Shown here: one piece after another, positions 21,933 to 30,052 of the stretch
Position numbering within the stretch: the first letter of the stretch is position 1
Layout: each line of letters opens with the position of its first letter
Assembly: GCA_030426395.1 (NCBI GenBank)
Contig: JAUHYE010000023.1
Span: 1 to 36,382, forward strand
Origin: Phycisphaerae bacterium
GTDB taxonomy: Bacteria > Planctomycetota > Phycisphaerae > Phycisphaerales > UBA1924
Length of the DNA: 36,382 nucleotides
Direction: 5' to 3'
Program-made: the position numbers and the translations under genes
The notes under the pieces: model-generated
What the model saw: the letters and a program-made list of their open reading frames with translations, nothing else
What the model was told of the DNA's origin: nothing
The model's database searches: none

Positions 21933-24536
21933 ATGGCAGCTGACCAGCCCCAGAAGTCCAAGCCAGGCGGCCATGTGGGCAACCGCCCCGTCCGCCGCCG
22001 CGTGGCGCTGATGGACCAACTTTCCACGTACGTCATCCAGACCGGCGGCGCGCTGGTGCTGGTGGCGGTGCTGGGTATTTGTGTGTACCTCGCGTACGTC
22101 GTGGTCCCGCTCTTCTCGCGCGGCGAGGTCGGTGCCCGGCTGAGCAGCGAGACACCCATGCGGTCGGGCCTGCCCGTGCTCGACCCCTACGGCCGCGGAG
22201 CCGCGTTTGTCGCGCCGGACGGCACGATCCAGCCGTTCGCCCTGGCCACCGGCGAGCCCCTGGCCGATCCGCTGCCGCTATCCGATGGCCAGACGCCCAC
22301 CTCCTTCGCGGTCGTCCGCAACGGAGAATTGGTCGCCGCCGGCTACGAAGACGGCACCGTCCGCCTGGGCAGCATCAGCTTCGACGAGTCGATCCTCGAG
22401 ACCAGCCCGCCCAGCCCCGACCAGACCTTCTGGGCGGCCGATGGTGGTCTGTATGAGATGGTGTCGCCCGGCCGGGCCCGCCGTTCGCAAATCGAGATCG
22501 AGCTCGGCGACGCCGTCGAGTTGAGCGAGGGCGAGGGCGCCGTCGTCCGCGTCGACTACAACATCGATCCCACCGGCCGCACCGTGCTGCTTGCTGCCCG
22601 CGCCGACGGCACCGTGCTCGTGAACACCGTCCGCACGATCCGCCCCCTCGGTGGCGGCCCGCCCCGCACGCGGCTGAGTTCCACGTCGTTCACGATCGAA
22701 CCGGACACGATGGAGCGTTGGCTATTCGTGACCAGCGACGGCGAGCACGTGCTCGCGCTGGGCGAGAACGGCATGGTCCGCCGATTCAGCCGGACCGGCG
22801 ATGGCTTCGAACTCGCGCAAACCGTTTCGGTCGTCAACGAGGGCCAGCACGCAACGGCGGCGGCCATGATCCTCGGCGGCCGCAGCCTGCTCGTCGGCGA
22901 CGATGCGGGCACCGTGCACGCGTGGCACGTCGCGACGGGTGAACTCGACGGCGAGAGCGGCGTGCGGATGCTGGTCGAGGCCCACGAGTTCCAGGGCTCC
23001 GACTCGGCCATCGTCGATATCGCCCCGAGCCAGCGCGATCGCTCGATCGTAATCCTGGGCCGCAGCGGCCTGGTCCGCGTCCGCCACGTCACGAGCGAGA
23101 AGATCGTCGCCGAGTTCGACACGGGCATCGAGAACCCCGTCCGCGCACGGCTCGCGCCCAAGAACGACGGCGTCTTCGTGCTCGACGCTTCGGGCACCGG
23201 CGTCATGCGAGCCCTCGAGCCGGGTTACCCGGAGTTCTCCTTCAAGGCACTCTTCGGCAAGGTGCATTACGAAGGGCAGTTCGAGCCCGCGTACGTGTAC
23301 CAGTCGTCCTCGGGTGATGATGCGGCGGAGATCAAGCTCAGCATCGTGCCGCTGATCTTCGGCTCGCTGAAGGCGACCGTGTTCGCGATGCTCTTCGCGG
23401 TGCCCATGGGCGTGCTGGCGGCGGTGTACACGAGCGAGTTCCTGAGCCCCAACGTCCGCAAGGTCGTCAAGCCCGGTGTCGAGATGATGGCCTCGCTGCC
23501 ATCGGTGGTGCTGGGTTTTGTCGCGGCCATCGTCATCGCGCCGTTCGTTCGCGAGTGGCTGCCCGCCGTGCTGGTGAGCCTCGCGACGATCCCCATCGCC
23601 GTGCTCACGGTCGCCCACCTGTGGCAGATGCTCCCCTCGCACGTGCGTAAGCGCACGAGCGCCTGGCAGCACATGGTGATGGTGCTGCTGACCTGTGGCG
23701 TGGGCGTGGTCATCGCCTGGGCTATCGGCCCGTCGCTCGAACGCGTGCTGTTCGCGCCGCCCGAGGGCGTGGCCCAGGGCGTGCCGGTCGATATCCGCCG
23801 CTGGCTGGCCAGCGAGTACGGGCAGGCCTGGCCGGGGTGGTTCGTCGTGCTCGTCGCGCCGGTGGCCATCATCCTGACCGTGCTTCAGTCGATGTTCCTC
23901 GGCCGCCGCATCGACCGCGCCGTGTCGGGCCAGACCGACCTCGCGATCGCCGGCGTCATGCTCGTGCGGTTCTTCGCGATGCTCGTCCTCGTGCTGGTGC
24001 TCTCGCTGGGCCTCGCGCACATCCTGCAAGCCCTCGGCTTCGACCCGCGTAACAGCATCTTCGGCCCATTTTCGCCGCGTAACACACTGGTCGTGTCGAT
24101 GATCATGGGCTTCGCGGTGATCCCCATCATCTACACGATCTCGGAGGATTCGCTCCGGGCCGTGCCCGACTCGCTGCGAACCGCTTCGCTTGGCGCCGGG
24201 GCCACGCCCTGGCAGACCGCCGTGCGAATCGTGATCCCCGTTGCCGGCTCGGGCATCTTCTCGGCGTGCATGATCGGCTTCGGCCGCGCCGCCGGCGAGA
24301 CGATGATCGTGCTCATGGCCACGGGCAACACGCCAGAGATGAGTTGGAACGTCTTCGGCGGGTTCCGCACGCTTTCGGCCAACATCGCCGTCGAACTTCC
24401 CGAGGCGCCGATGGGCGGCACGCACTACCGCGTGCTGTTCCTGTGCGGGCTGGTGCTCTTCTTGATGACCTTCGCGGTGAACACGGCGGCCGAGGTCGTC
24501 CGCCAGGTGGTGCGAGCAAGGACGGCCGGGCTATGA
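21933..24536 (+). CDS. pstC: Phosphate ABC transporter permease PstC, long form with extracytoplasmic propeller-like domain
   Basis: An 867-aa permease from ATG 21933; a GTG at 21912 would add seven residues, and neither start has a clear ribosome-binding site. Membrane helix 1 is at about 33-61. It is followed by about 400 residues of repeated short beta-strand motifs resembling a beta-propeller (for example VVRNGELVAAGYEDGTVRLG). The binding-protein-dependent permease domain runs from about residue 470 to the end, with the EAA loop DSLRAVPDSLRTASLGAGAT near residue 740. E. coli PstC is 319 aa; long PstC forms with this N-terminal region are known in Pseudomonas-type systems. With PstA it forms the phosphate channel. 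The stop overlaps the pstA ATG (ATGA at 24533-24536). Confidence 0.88.
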   Translation: MAADQPQKSKPGGHVGNRPVRRRVALMDQLSTYVIQTGGALVLVAVLGICVYLAYVVVPLFSRGEVGARLSSETPMRSGLPVLDPYGRGAAFVAPDGTIQPFALATGEPLADPLPLSDGQTPTSFAVVRNGELVAAGYEDGTVRLGSISFDESILETSPPSPDQTFWAADGGLYEMVSPGRARRSQIEIELGDAVELSEGEGAVVRVDYNIDPTGRTVLLAARADGTVLVNTVRTIRPLGGGPPRTRLSSTSFTIEPDTMERWLFVTSDGEHVLALGENGMVRRFSRTGDGFELAQTVSVVNEGQHATAAAMILGGRSLLVGDDAGTVHAWHVATGELDGESGVRMLVEAHEFQGSDSAIVDIAPSQRDRSIVILGRSGLVRVRHVTSEKIVAEFDTGIENPVRARLAPKNDGVFVLDASGTGVMRALEPGYPEFSFKALFGKVHYEGQFEPAYVYQSSSGDDAAEIKLSIVPLIFGSLKATVFAMLFAVPMGVLAAVYTSEFLSPNVRKVVKPGVEMMASLPSVVLGFVAAIVIAPFVREWLPAVLVSLATIPIAVLTVAHLWQMLPSHVRKRTSAWQHMVMVLLTCGVGVVIAWAIGPSLERVLFAPPEGVAQGVPVDIRRWLASEYGQAWPGWFVVLVAPVAIILTVLQSMFLGRRIDRAVSGQTDLAIAGVMLVRFFAMLVLVLVLSLGLAHILQALGFDPRNSIFGPFSPRNTLVVSMIMGFAVIPIIYTISEDSLRAVPDSLRTASLGAGATPWQTAVRIVIPVAGSGIFSACMIGFGRAAGETMIVLMATGNTPEMSWNVFGGFRTLSANIAVELPEAPMGGTHYRVLFLCGLVLFLMTFAVNTAAEVVRQVVRARTAGL

Positions 24537-26767
24537 GCGACGAGAAGGGCGTGCAAGACTTCGGCGGCGTTCCGGCCAAGCCCATGCCCGGTGGCGGGGC
24601 GGTACCCACCAATAAGCCGGCCAACCAGCCCGCTGGTGCACCCATGGGCCGCCGCGCGACGCCGCCGAGCGCGCTGGGCGAGCCCATGATCTGGCTCACC
24701 GGCGGTGCGCTGGTCGTCTCGCTCGTGATGATCGTCGGCTTGGTCGCCATGATCGTCACCCAGGGCCTGACCACCTTCTGGCCGCGCCCCGTCGAGCAGG
24801 TCACGCTCAGCGACGGCAGCACCTTCCTCGGCGTGCCGACAGAAACCCGCGACGACCCGCCCCAGACGCTGTACCGCACGGGCAACCGCGACATCGGCGG
24901 CGAGCCCTTCCGCTGGGTCGAGCAGAGCGAGGTCGCCGGCGTCGAGCGGCCCGAGCACGCCGTCATGCTCGAGCGCGAGGCGTGGAGCGTGTGGCTGGGC
25001 GTGCCCGAGCGGGCCATCCTGGTCGACGAGGCCGGCGAGTCCAAGGTCGTGGCCGAGGGGCCCGAAGCGGTCGTCGCCTTTATCGAAGAGAACCACGGCG
25101 AGGCACGGGCCCGTAGCGCCGAGATCGAAGGCCTCAAGAAGCACGGCCTGGGCAGCATCAACAAGCGCATCGAGGCGCTCCGCCTGCACGTCCGCGAGGC
25201 GGAGATCTCCGCCGAGCGCGTCGATCGGCCCGCCGATTCCTGGGGCATCGTCGTGTTCGGCGCGGTCGCCGTGCTGGGCATCGGCGCTCTTGTCGGCGCC
25301 TGGTGGATCGGCCAGGACCGCAACACCGACGACGCCCCGCGTCTGGGCGGCCCGAGCAAGCCCGTCCGCGTTGCGCGCATGACGGCCATCACCGCCGGGC
25401 TCGCGCTGCTGCTGGCCGCGTGGCTGCACGCGCCGTGGCAGAACCGCGTCATGTCCGAGGAACGCCTGGCCGATATTCGCGCCAAGGCCGTCGAGAAGGA
25501 AGCCGACCTCCAGGCGCGCTACGACGGCGTGCTGGAGCGCATCGCTTCGCTCGAGGCCGAGGACGAGCGCCTGCGGCTCGAGGTCGTCGACCCCCTCACG
25601 GGCCGCTTCGCGCCGGCGCGGCAGATCGAGCCGGACAACCCCATGCGACTCTCGCAGATCGTGCGCATGGTCGACGCCAACGACATGGGCGTGGGCGAGA
25701 AGTTCGGCGTGTTCGTGTCGAGGTGGTGGGAGTTCCTGGCCCACCCGCCGCGCGAGGCCAACACCGAGGGCGGCGTGTTCCCGGTCATCGTGGGCACGGT
25801 CATGCTCACGCTGCTGCTGACCATCACCGTCACGCCGCTGGGCGTCATCGCCGCGCTGTACCTGCGCGAGTACGCGCCCCAGGGCGTGGTCACCAGCACC
25901 ATCCGCATCGCGGTGAACAACCTCGCCGGCGTGCCCAGCATCGTGTACGGCGTGTTCGGGCTGGGCTTCTTCTGCTACACCGTCGGCAAGTACGTCGACG
26001 TGGGCAGCGATCCCTCCGTGCGACTGCCCGCGCTCTGGTGGTGGGCCGTGCTGGGCGGCACGATGGTGACGCTCGTCGCCGCGTACGCCTCGGCGGTGTG
26101 GAGCAAGCCCATCCCCGGCAAGGAGCCCTCCCCGCGCAACAAGGCTCTGAAGTGGCTGTCGCGGGCCCTGTGGCTCTCGGTGTTCATCGCCGCCACGGTG
26201 CTGGTGGTGCGCACGCCCTACTTCACGGGCTTCTTCGAGGCCCGCTCGGTGGACGGCTCGCCGACCTTCGGCGCCCGCGGCATGCTTTGGGCCGCCCTGA
26301 CACTTGCTTTGCTCACCCTGCCCGTCGTCATCGTCTCGACCGAGGAGGCCATCGCCTCGGTGCCCAACTCGATGCGTGAGGGCAGCTACGGGTGCGGCGC
26401 GAGCAAGTGGCAGACCATGCGCCGCATCGTGCTGCCCGGGGCCATGCCCGGCATCCTGACGGGCGCGATTCTGGCCATGGCCCGCGGCGCTGGAGAGGTC
26501 GCCCCGCTCATGCTCGTGGGCGCGGTGAAGCTGAATGAAGACCTGCCCATCAGCACCAACGCGCCCTTCCTGCACCTCGACCGCAGCTTCATGCACCTTG
26601 GCTTCCACATTTATGACCTGGGCTTCCAGAGCCCCGACTCCCAGGCCGCCCGCCCGCTCGTCTGGACCACCACGCTGCTGCTGCTGACCATCGTCGTGAG
26701 CCTGAACCTCGTCGCCATCGTTATCCGGGCCCGTCTTCGCGCCCGCCTGAGCGGATCCACGGTGTAA
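24533..26767 (+). CDS. pstA: Phosphate ABC transporter permease PstA, long form
   Basis: A 744-aa permease. ATG 24533 overlaps the pstC stop; the longer frame from 24266 lies inside pstC and is rejected. A Pro/Gly-rich cytoplasmic N-terminus is followed by helix 1 (about 50-75), about 160 extracytoplasmic residues, and two more helices (about 236-259 and 282-300). A coiled coil (about 305-350) precedes the conserved permease domain (about 416-744). The EAA loop EEAIASVPNSMREGSYGCGA is near residue 603, followed by MPGILTGAILAMARGAGEVA. E. coli PstA is 296 aa, so the first about 400 residues are extra. It pairs with PstC to form the transmembrane path for phosphate. Confidence 0.9.
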   Translation: MSDEKGVQDFGGVPAKPMPGGGAVPTNKPANQPAGAPMGRRATPPSALGEPMIWLTGGALVVSLVMIVGLVAMIVTQGLTTFWPRPVEQVTLSDGSTFLGVPTETRDDPPQTLYRTGNRDIGGEPFRWVEQSEVAGVERPEHAVMLEREAWSVWLGVPERAILVDEAGESKVVAEGPEAVVAFIEENHGEARARSAEIEGLKKHGLGSINKRIEALRLHVREAEISAERVDRPADSWGIVVFGAVAVLGIGALVGAWWIGQDRNTDDAPRLGGPSKPVRVARMTAITAGLALLLAAWLHAPWQNRVMSEERLADIRAKAVEKEADLQARYDGVLERIASLEAEDERLRLEVVDPLTGRFAPARQIEPDNPMRLSQIVRMVDANDMGVGEKFGVFVSRWWEFLAHPPREANTEGGVFPVIVGTVMLTLLLTITVTPLGVIAALYLREYAPQGVVTSTIRIAVNNLAGVPSIVYGVFGLGFFCYTVGKYVDVGSDPSVRLPALWWWAVLGGTMVTLVAAYASAVWSKPIPGKEPSPRNKALKWLSRALWLSVFIAATVLVVRTPYFTGFFEARSVDGSPTFGARGMLWAALTLALLTLPVVIVSTEEAIASVPNSMREGSYGCGASKWQTMRRIVLPGAMPGILTGAILAMARGAGEVAPLMLVGAVKLNEDLPISTNAPFLHLDRSFMHLGFHIYDLGFQSPDSQAARPLVWTTTLLLLTIVVSLNLVAIVIRARLRARLSGSTV

Positions 26768-26782
26768 CCCAACGGTGTAAAT

Positions 26783-27733
26783 ATGTCCTACGCTTCAGCC
26801 CAATCCAAGAACCAGTCCGCCCCCGAACTCCAGCCCAGACCGGCGAGACAAGACCGAATGCCCTCCATGGCCGACCACCCCGTCCAAGACGAGAACGCCC
26901 AGGGCGTGTACCGCGTCATCGAGGCCATCCGCCGCGGCGAGTCGGTCGACCCCGCGCTGCACCCCGAGATGGAGAGCCTCGAGGGCGTCATCGACATCGA
27001 CGCCTTCAACCTCTACTACTCGCAGGCCCGCGCCCTCTTCGACGTCTCGATGGCCATCCCCAAGGGCAAGGTCACCGCCCTCATCGGCCCCTCGGGCTGC
27101 GGCAAGAGCACGCTGCTCCGCTCGATCAACCGCATGAACGACCTGATCGCCGGCGTCCGCGTCGAGGGCAACATGAGCCTCAACGGCTCGCCCATCTACG
27201 CGCCCCATGTCGACGTCATCGGCCTGCGCAAGCGCCTGGGCATGGTCTTCCAGAAGCCCAACCCCTTCCCCATGTCGATCTACGAGAACGTGGTCTACCC
27301 CCTGCGCATCGACGGCGAGAACCGCAAGAGCGTGCTCGACGAGGCCTGCGAAAGGGCCCTGCGCTCGGCGGCCATCTGGGACGAGGCCAAGGACCGCCTG
27401 AAGCAGAGCGCCCTGGGCATGTCCGGCGGCCAGCAGCAGCGCCTGTGCATCGCCCGCGCCGTCGTGGCCGACCCCGACGTCCTGCTGCTCGACGAGCCGT
27501 GTAGTGCGCTCGACCCCATCGCCACGCTGCGCATCGAGGAGCTGATCCAGGAGATCGCCGAGCGCTACACCGTGCTCATCGTGACCCACAACATGCAGCA
27601 GGCCATGCGCGTGAGCGACTACACCGCCTTCATGTACCTGGGCCGCCTGGTCGAGTACGGCCCCACCAGCGGCATCTTCCGCCGGCCGATCCTGACCGAG
27701 ACGGAGGAATACGTGACCGGCCGGTTCGGGTAA
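26783..27733 (+). CDS. pstB: Phosphate ABC transporter ATP-binding protein PstB
   Basis: A 316-aa ATPase with all ABC motifs: Walker [10 protein letters not shown] (102-110), Q-loop [10 protein letters not shown] (Gln157), signature MSGGQQQR (213-220), Walker B VLLLDEP (233-239) and H-loop THN (His269). RSINRMND and [13 protein letters not shown] are typical of PstB specifically. Usual PstB is about 255-260 aa, so there is an N-terminal extension of about 50-60 residues. Internal ATGs at residues 26 and 29 are possible alternative starts, and no strong ribosome-binding site precedes 26783. It lies 15 bp after pstA and completes the transporter. No phoU follows. Confidence 0.92.
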   Translation: MSYASAQSKNQSAPELQPRPARQDRMPSMADHPVQDENAQGVYRVIEAIRRGESVDPALHPEMESLEGVIDIDAFNLYYSQARALFDVSMAIPKGKVTALIGPSGCGKSTLLRSINRMNDLIAGVRVEGNMSLNGSPIYAPHVDVIGLRKRLGMVFQKPNPFPMSIYENVVYPLRIDGENRKSVLDEACERALRSAAIWDEAKDRLKQSALGMSGGQQQRLCIARAVVADPDVLLLDEPCSALDPIATLRIEELIQEIAERYTVLIVTHNMQQAMRVSDYTAFMYLGRLVEYGPTSGIFRRPILTETEEYVTGRFG

Positions 27734-27784
27734 GCACGTTGGGCGGGTGTAGACGGTTCGTGGCCATCTTGTCATGCCAATTGT

Positions 27785-27814
27785 CTTGCGGTTTGGGCCA
27801 TTTGCCGCCATAAT
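27785..27814 (+). promoter_or_regulatory. Candidate promoter of the dockerin-type protein gene, possibly leaderless
   Basis: TTGCGG (27785-27790) and CATAAT (27809-27814) are separated by 18 bp, resembling a sigma-70-type promoter. The -10 element ends only 6 bp before the ATG at 27821, and no ribosome-binding site is visible, so the transcript could start at or next to the start codon. This is motif inspection only. Confidence 0.3.
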
Positions 27815-27820
27815 CTCGGT

Positions 27821-29206
27821 ATGAAGTCCGCCACTGTTCTTTCGATTTTGTGTGCATTGCTGCTGGCCTCCCGAGTCGCGGCACAGTGCGAACCTCAGCA
27901 CATCCTGCCCCCACCGGCGGATACCGGAGGCAAGTTCGGCTACGACATGCAGTTAAATGATCATCACCTGATCGTCGCCGATTATCAGGGTGATACCCCG
28001 TGCGCGGGCGGCACATGCAGCACGGGCGCTGTGCATGCCTACCGACGCGAGACGCCGGACGGGCCGTGGGTGCTCCGGCAGACGGTCTACCCCGTCGACG
28101 TGCAACCCGGCGATGGGTTCGGTAAGGTGGTGCACCTGGACGGCGATCGCATGATCGTCGGCGCCACCAGCGCCGACCTTGGCGGCGTCGGCACGGGCGG
28201 GGCGTACATCTTCGAGTTCACGGGGGACACGTGGGAGGAAACCGCGCGTTTCGCTTCGCCCGCGCCACACTTCATGTCGCAATTTGGACGGGGTGTTTTC
28301 CTTGACGGTGGCGATGGGATTGCGCTGGTCACGCAGTATACCGGGCAGGTATTCGTCTTCACAGAGAGCGTCGGAGCGTGGCGGCTTGCCGAGGTGCTTT
28401 CACCACCCGACGCTCCCGATGGCGGGGACGCCTTCGGCGACGCGATCGCTATGAACGACGAATGGTTGTTCCTCGGGGCCCACTACGACGGTGTTCGGGG
28501 CTCCTCGTCTGGCGCCGTCTACGCGTATCGGCGCGAGGGGGTGGCCGATTTTGAGTTCGATCAGAAGATCTATCCGCCCGATCCGGAGGCAAAGCCGACG
28601 TTCGGATCATCCGTGATCGTCCACAACGACGCACTGCTGGTCGCCGGGCCGGAAGCCGAGGGCGTTTTCACCGGCCAGGGCGCGGTATACGAGTTCGCGC
28701 TCATTGACGGGCTATGGACCCTGCGTCAGCGGCTTACGCACGTGCCGATGGCCCGAAACGAGTTCTTTGGCGTGGGAATCGCTGTGCATGGGCAAACACT
28801 CCTTGTGGGTGCGCACGGACGCCGCGAGCCTGGCATAGGCGGGGCGGCGTTTATGTATCGTCGCGGCTCAAATGGTGCGTGGTCCCCGGCGGGCCAGCTT
28901 CGACCTGCAGGCGGGGGTGGGTATTACGGTGTGTCCGTCGCGGTGCACAGGTCGGATGCTGTCGTGGGGGCGCCATATAGCCAGTCGGGCGGCCTCATCA
29001 CTGGCGCGGCTTTCGCCTTCGACCTCGAATGCCATCTGTGCCGCCCCGACCTCGACGCCGACGGCACCCTCACCATCTTCGACTTCCTGACCTTCTTCAA
29101 CCTCTTCGACGCCGGCGACGCCCGGGCCGACTTCGACGGCGATGGCGAGCTGACCATCTTCGACTTCCTGGCGTTCCAGACGGCCTTCGACGCGGGGTGC
29201 GAGTAG
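27821..29206 (+). CDS. Secreted beta-propeller-like protein with C-terminal GC-type dockerin domain
   Basis: A 461-aa exported protein with signal peptide MKSATVLSILCALLLASRVAAQ. Residues about 35-400 contain about seven repeats of the FG-GAP-like pattern (for example FGYDMQLNDHHLIVADYQGD and FGVGIAVHGQTLLVGAHG), suggesting a beta-propeller. The C-terminus (about 407-461) has two calcium-loop repeats, DLDADGTLTIFDFLTFFNLF and DFDGDGELTIFDFLAFQTAF. These are framed by CxxCRPD and a final GCE, the 'GC-type' dockerin-like tail frequent in Planctomycetota secreted proteins. It probably acts at the cell surface or outside the cell; ligand and anchoring are unknown. GC is somewhat lower and codons more mixed than in neighbouring genes. 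Confidence 0.82.
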   Translation: MKSATVLSILCALLLASRVAAQCEPQHILPPPADTGGKFGYDMQLNDHHLIVADYQGDTPCAGGTCSTGAVHAYRRETPDGPWVLRQTVYPVDVQPGDGFGKVVHLDGDRMIVGATSADLGGVGTGGAYIFEFTGDTWEETARFASPAPHFMSQFGRGVFLDGGDGIALVTQYTGQVFVFTESVGAWRLAEVLSPPDAPDGGDAFGDAIAMNDEWLFLGAHYDGVRGSSSGAVYAYRREGVADFEFDQKIYPPDPEAKPTFGSSVIVHNDALLVAGPEAEGVFTGQGAVYEFALIDGLWTLRQRLTHVPMARNEFFGVGIAVHGQTLLVGAHGRREPGIGGAAFMYRRGSNGAWSPAGQLRPAGGGGYYGVSVAVHRSDAVVGAPYSQSGGLITGAAFAFDLECHLCRPDLDADGTLTIFDFLTFFNLFDAGDARADFDGDGELTIFDFLAFQTAFDAGCE

Positions 29207-29235
29207 CTTCGCTTGTTGGGGACGGGGCTTCCCGG

Positions 29236-29424
29236 CTTGCCAGAGCGGCTCACCCCCTTGCAGGAGCGTCTGGCCATCTTGCCAGAACGGCTCACCCTCG
29301 TGCCGGAACCGCTCTCCCTCTTGCCGGAGCGGTCTTCCCACTTGCCGGGACGGCTCATCCTCTTGCCGGAGCCGCCCTCCCACTTGCCGGAACGGCTTTT
29401 CCTCTTGGGGAAACGATGGTCCCT
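29236..29424. repeat. Array of nine imperfect 21-bp tandem repeats
   Basis: Nine consecutive 21-bp units have a consensus near CTTGCCGGAGCGGCTCACCC; the last is strongly diverged. Because 21 is a multiple of three and the unit lacks stops, several frames on both strands stay open and read as heptapeptide repeats (for example LPERLTL). I see no good start or ribosome-binding site and do not call a gene here. Confidence 0.85.
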
Positions 29425-29506
29425 AGAGGGGGAATCGTTCCCGTGCCAGTCTCGGCCCGCGGCCACCGTGCCCCGGCGGCCGGAGAAGCTGCCCCGCCGC
29501 GCGGGG

Positions 29507-29674
29507 CACGTTCTTTTTGGGATGGGGCACGGTTCCCCCGGCGGGAGGCCCGGTCGCCCCGGTGGGGGGCACGGTCACCCGGGCGGGGCCCACGGTCGCC
29601 CGCCGGGGGTCCACGGTCACCCGCCGGGGGTCCACGGTGGCCCGTGGCGGGGGCCCGCTGGCCCGCGGGCGGAC
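29507..29674. repeat. Second array of eight imperfect 21-bp tandem repeats, different consensus
   Basis: Eight 21-bp units have a consensus near CACGGTCACCCGCCGGGGGT; the first and last are the most diverged, and degenerate copies may extend left to about 29465. The period equals that of the array at 29236, but the consensus differs and the two are out of phase. Very GC-rich. Frames read as heptapeptides such as HGHPPGV on plus and DPRRVTV on minus; none looks like a real gene. Confidence 0.82.
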
Positions 29675-30052
29675 GCGAACCGGCTGGAGCCGGGCCGCGA
29701 ACCGGCCGATGGCGCTTTTCAGTAGCCGAAACGGGGCGGAATCCTCGATCCCGCCCGTGCGGCCCGGACCCTTTGCATCGGCGTGGGCGGGGCTTTGGTC
29801 CAGCCGTTCACCGGCCCGGTTGCGCCACCGGTCGCGGCCCGGCCGTCGGCCATTCCTGTGGCTGCGCCCGATCCCCGGGGCCGGGCCTGTGAATACCCGC
29901 GTTCGCCCTCCCGTTGGCACTTGCAGAACGTCCAAAGAACGCGCCCGGTTGGGCCGATTGGATAGACTTGGATGTATGAGCCGGGGCTCACCTCGCGCTG
30001 TTCGGCGAGGGTATGGCGGCCCCAGAACGATGGGACTTTGAGGGCTATCCCT
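29675..30052 (+). other. Non-coding leader region of sucA
   Basis: No convincing gene is visible in these about 380 bp. The sequence is GC-rich with scattered short inverted repeats. A weak promoter-like pair, TTGGGC (29949-29954) and TGTATG (29973-29978), lies about 75 bp before the sucA start. A frame from 29972 would extend sucA by 27 residues, but these do not resemble an E1 N-terminus. Confidence 0.4.

Noticed and set aside
29236-29674. CRISPR-like array
   Set aside because: Units are directly adjacent 21-bp imperfect repeats without unique spacers, and no cas genes are present.
29213-29725. Possible 170-codon gene across both 21-bp arrays (TTG start, LPERL and HGHPPG heptads)
   Set aside because: Several frames on both strands stay open because 21 is a multiple of three. 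There is no good start codon, ribosome-binding site or domain, so the repeats are recorded as non-coding.
29972-30052. Upstream ATG giving sucA 27 more residues
   Set aside because: The extra residues do not resemble any E1 N-terminus, and the ATG at 30053 has a good ribosome-binding site and yields the expected beginning.
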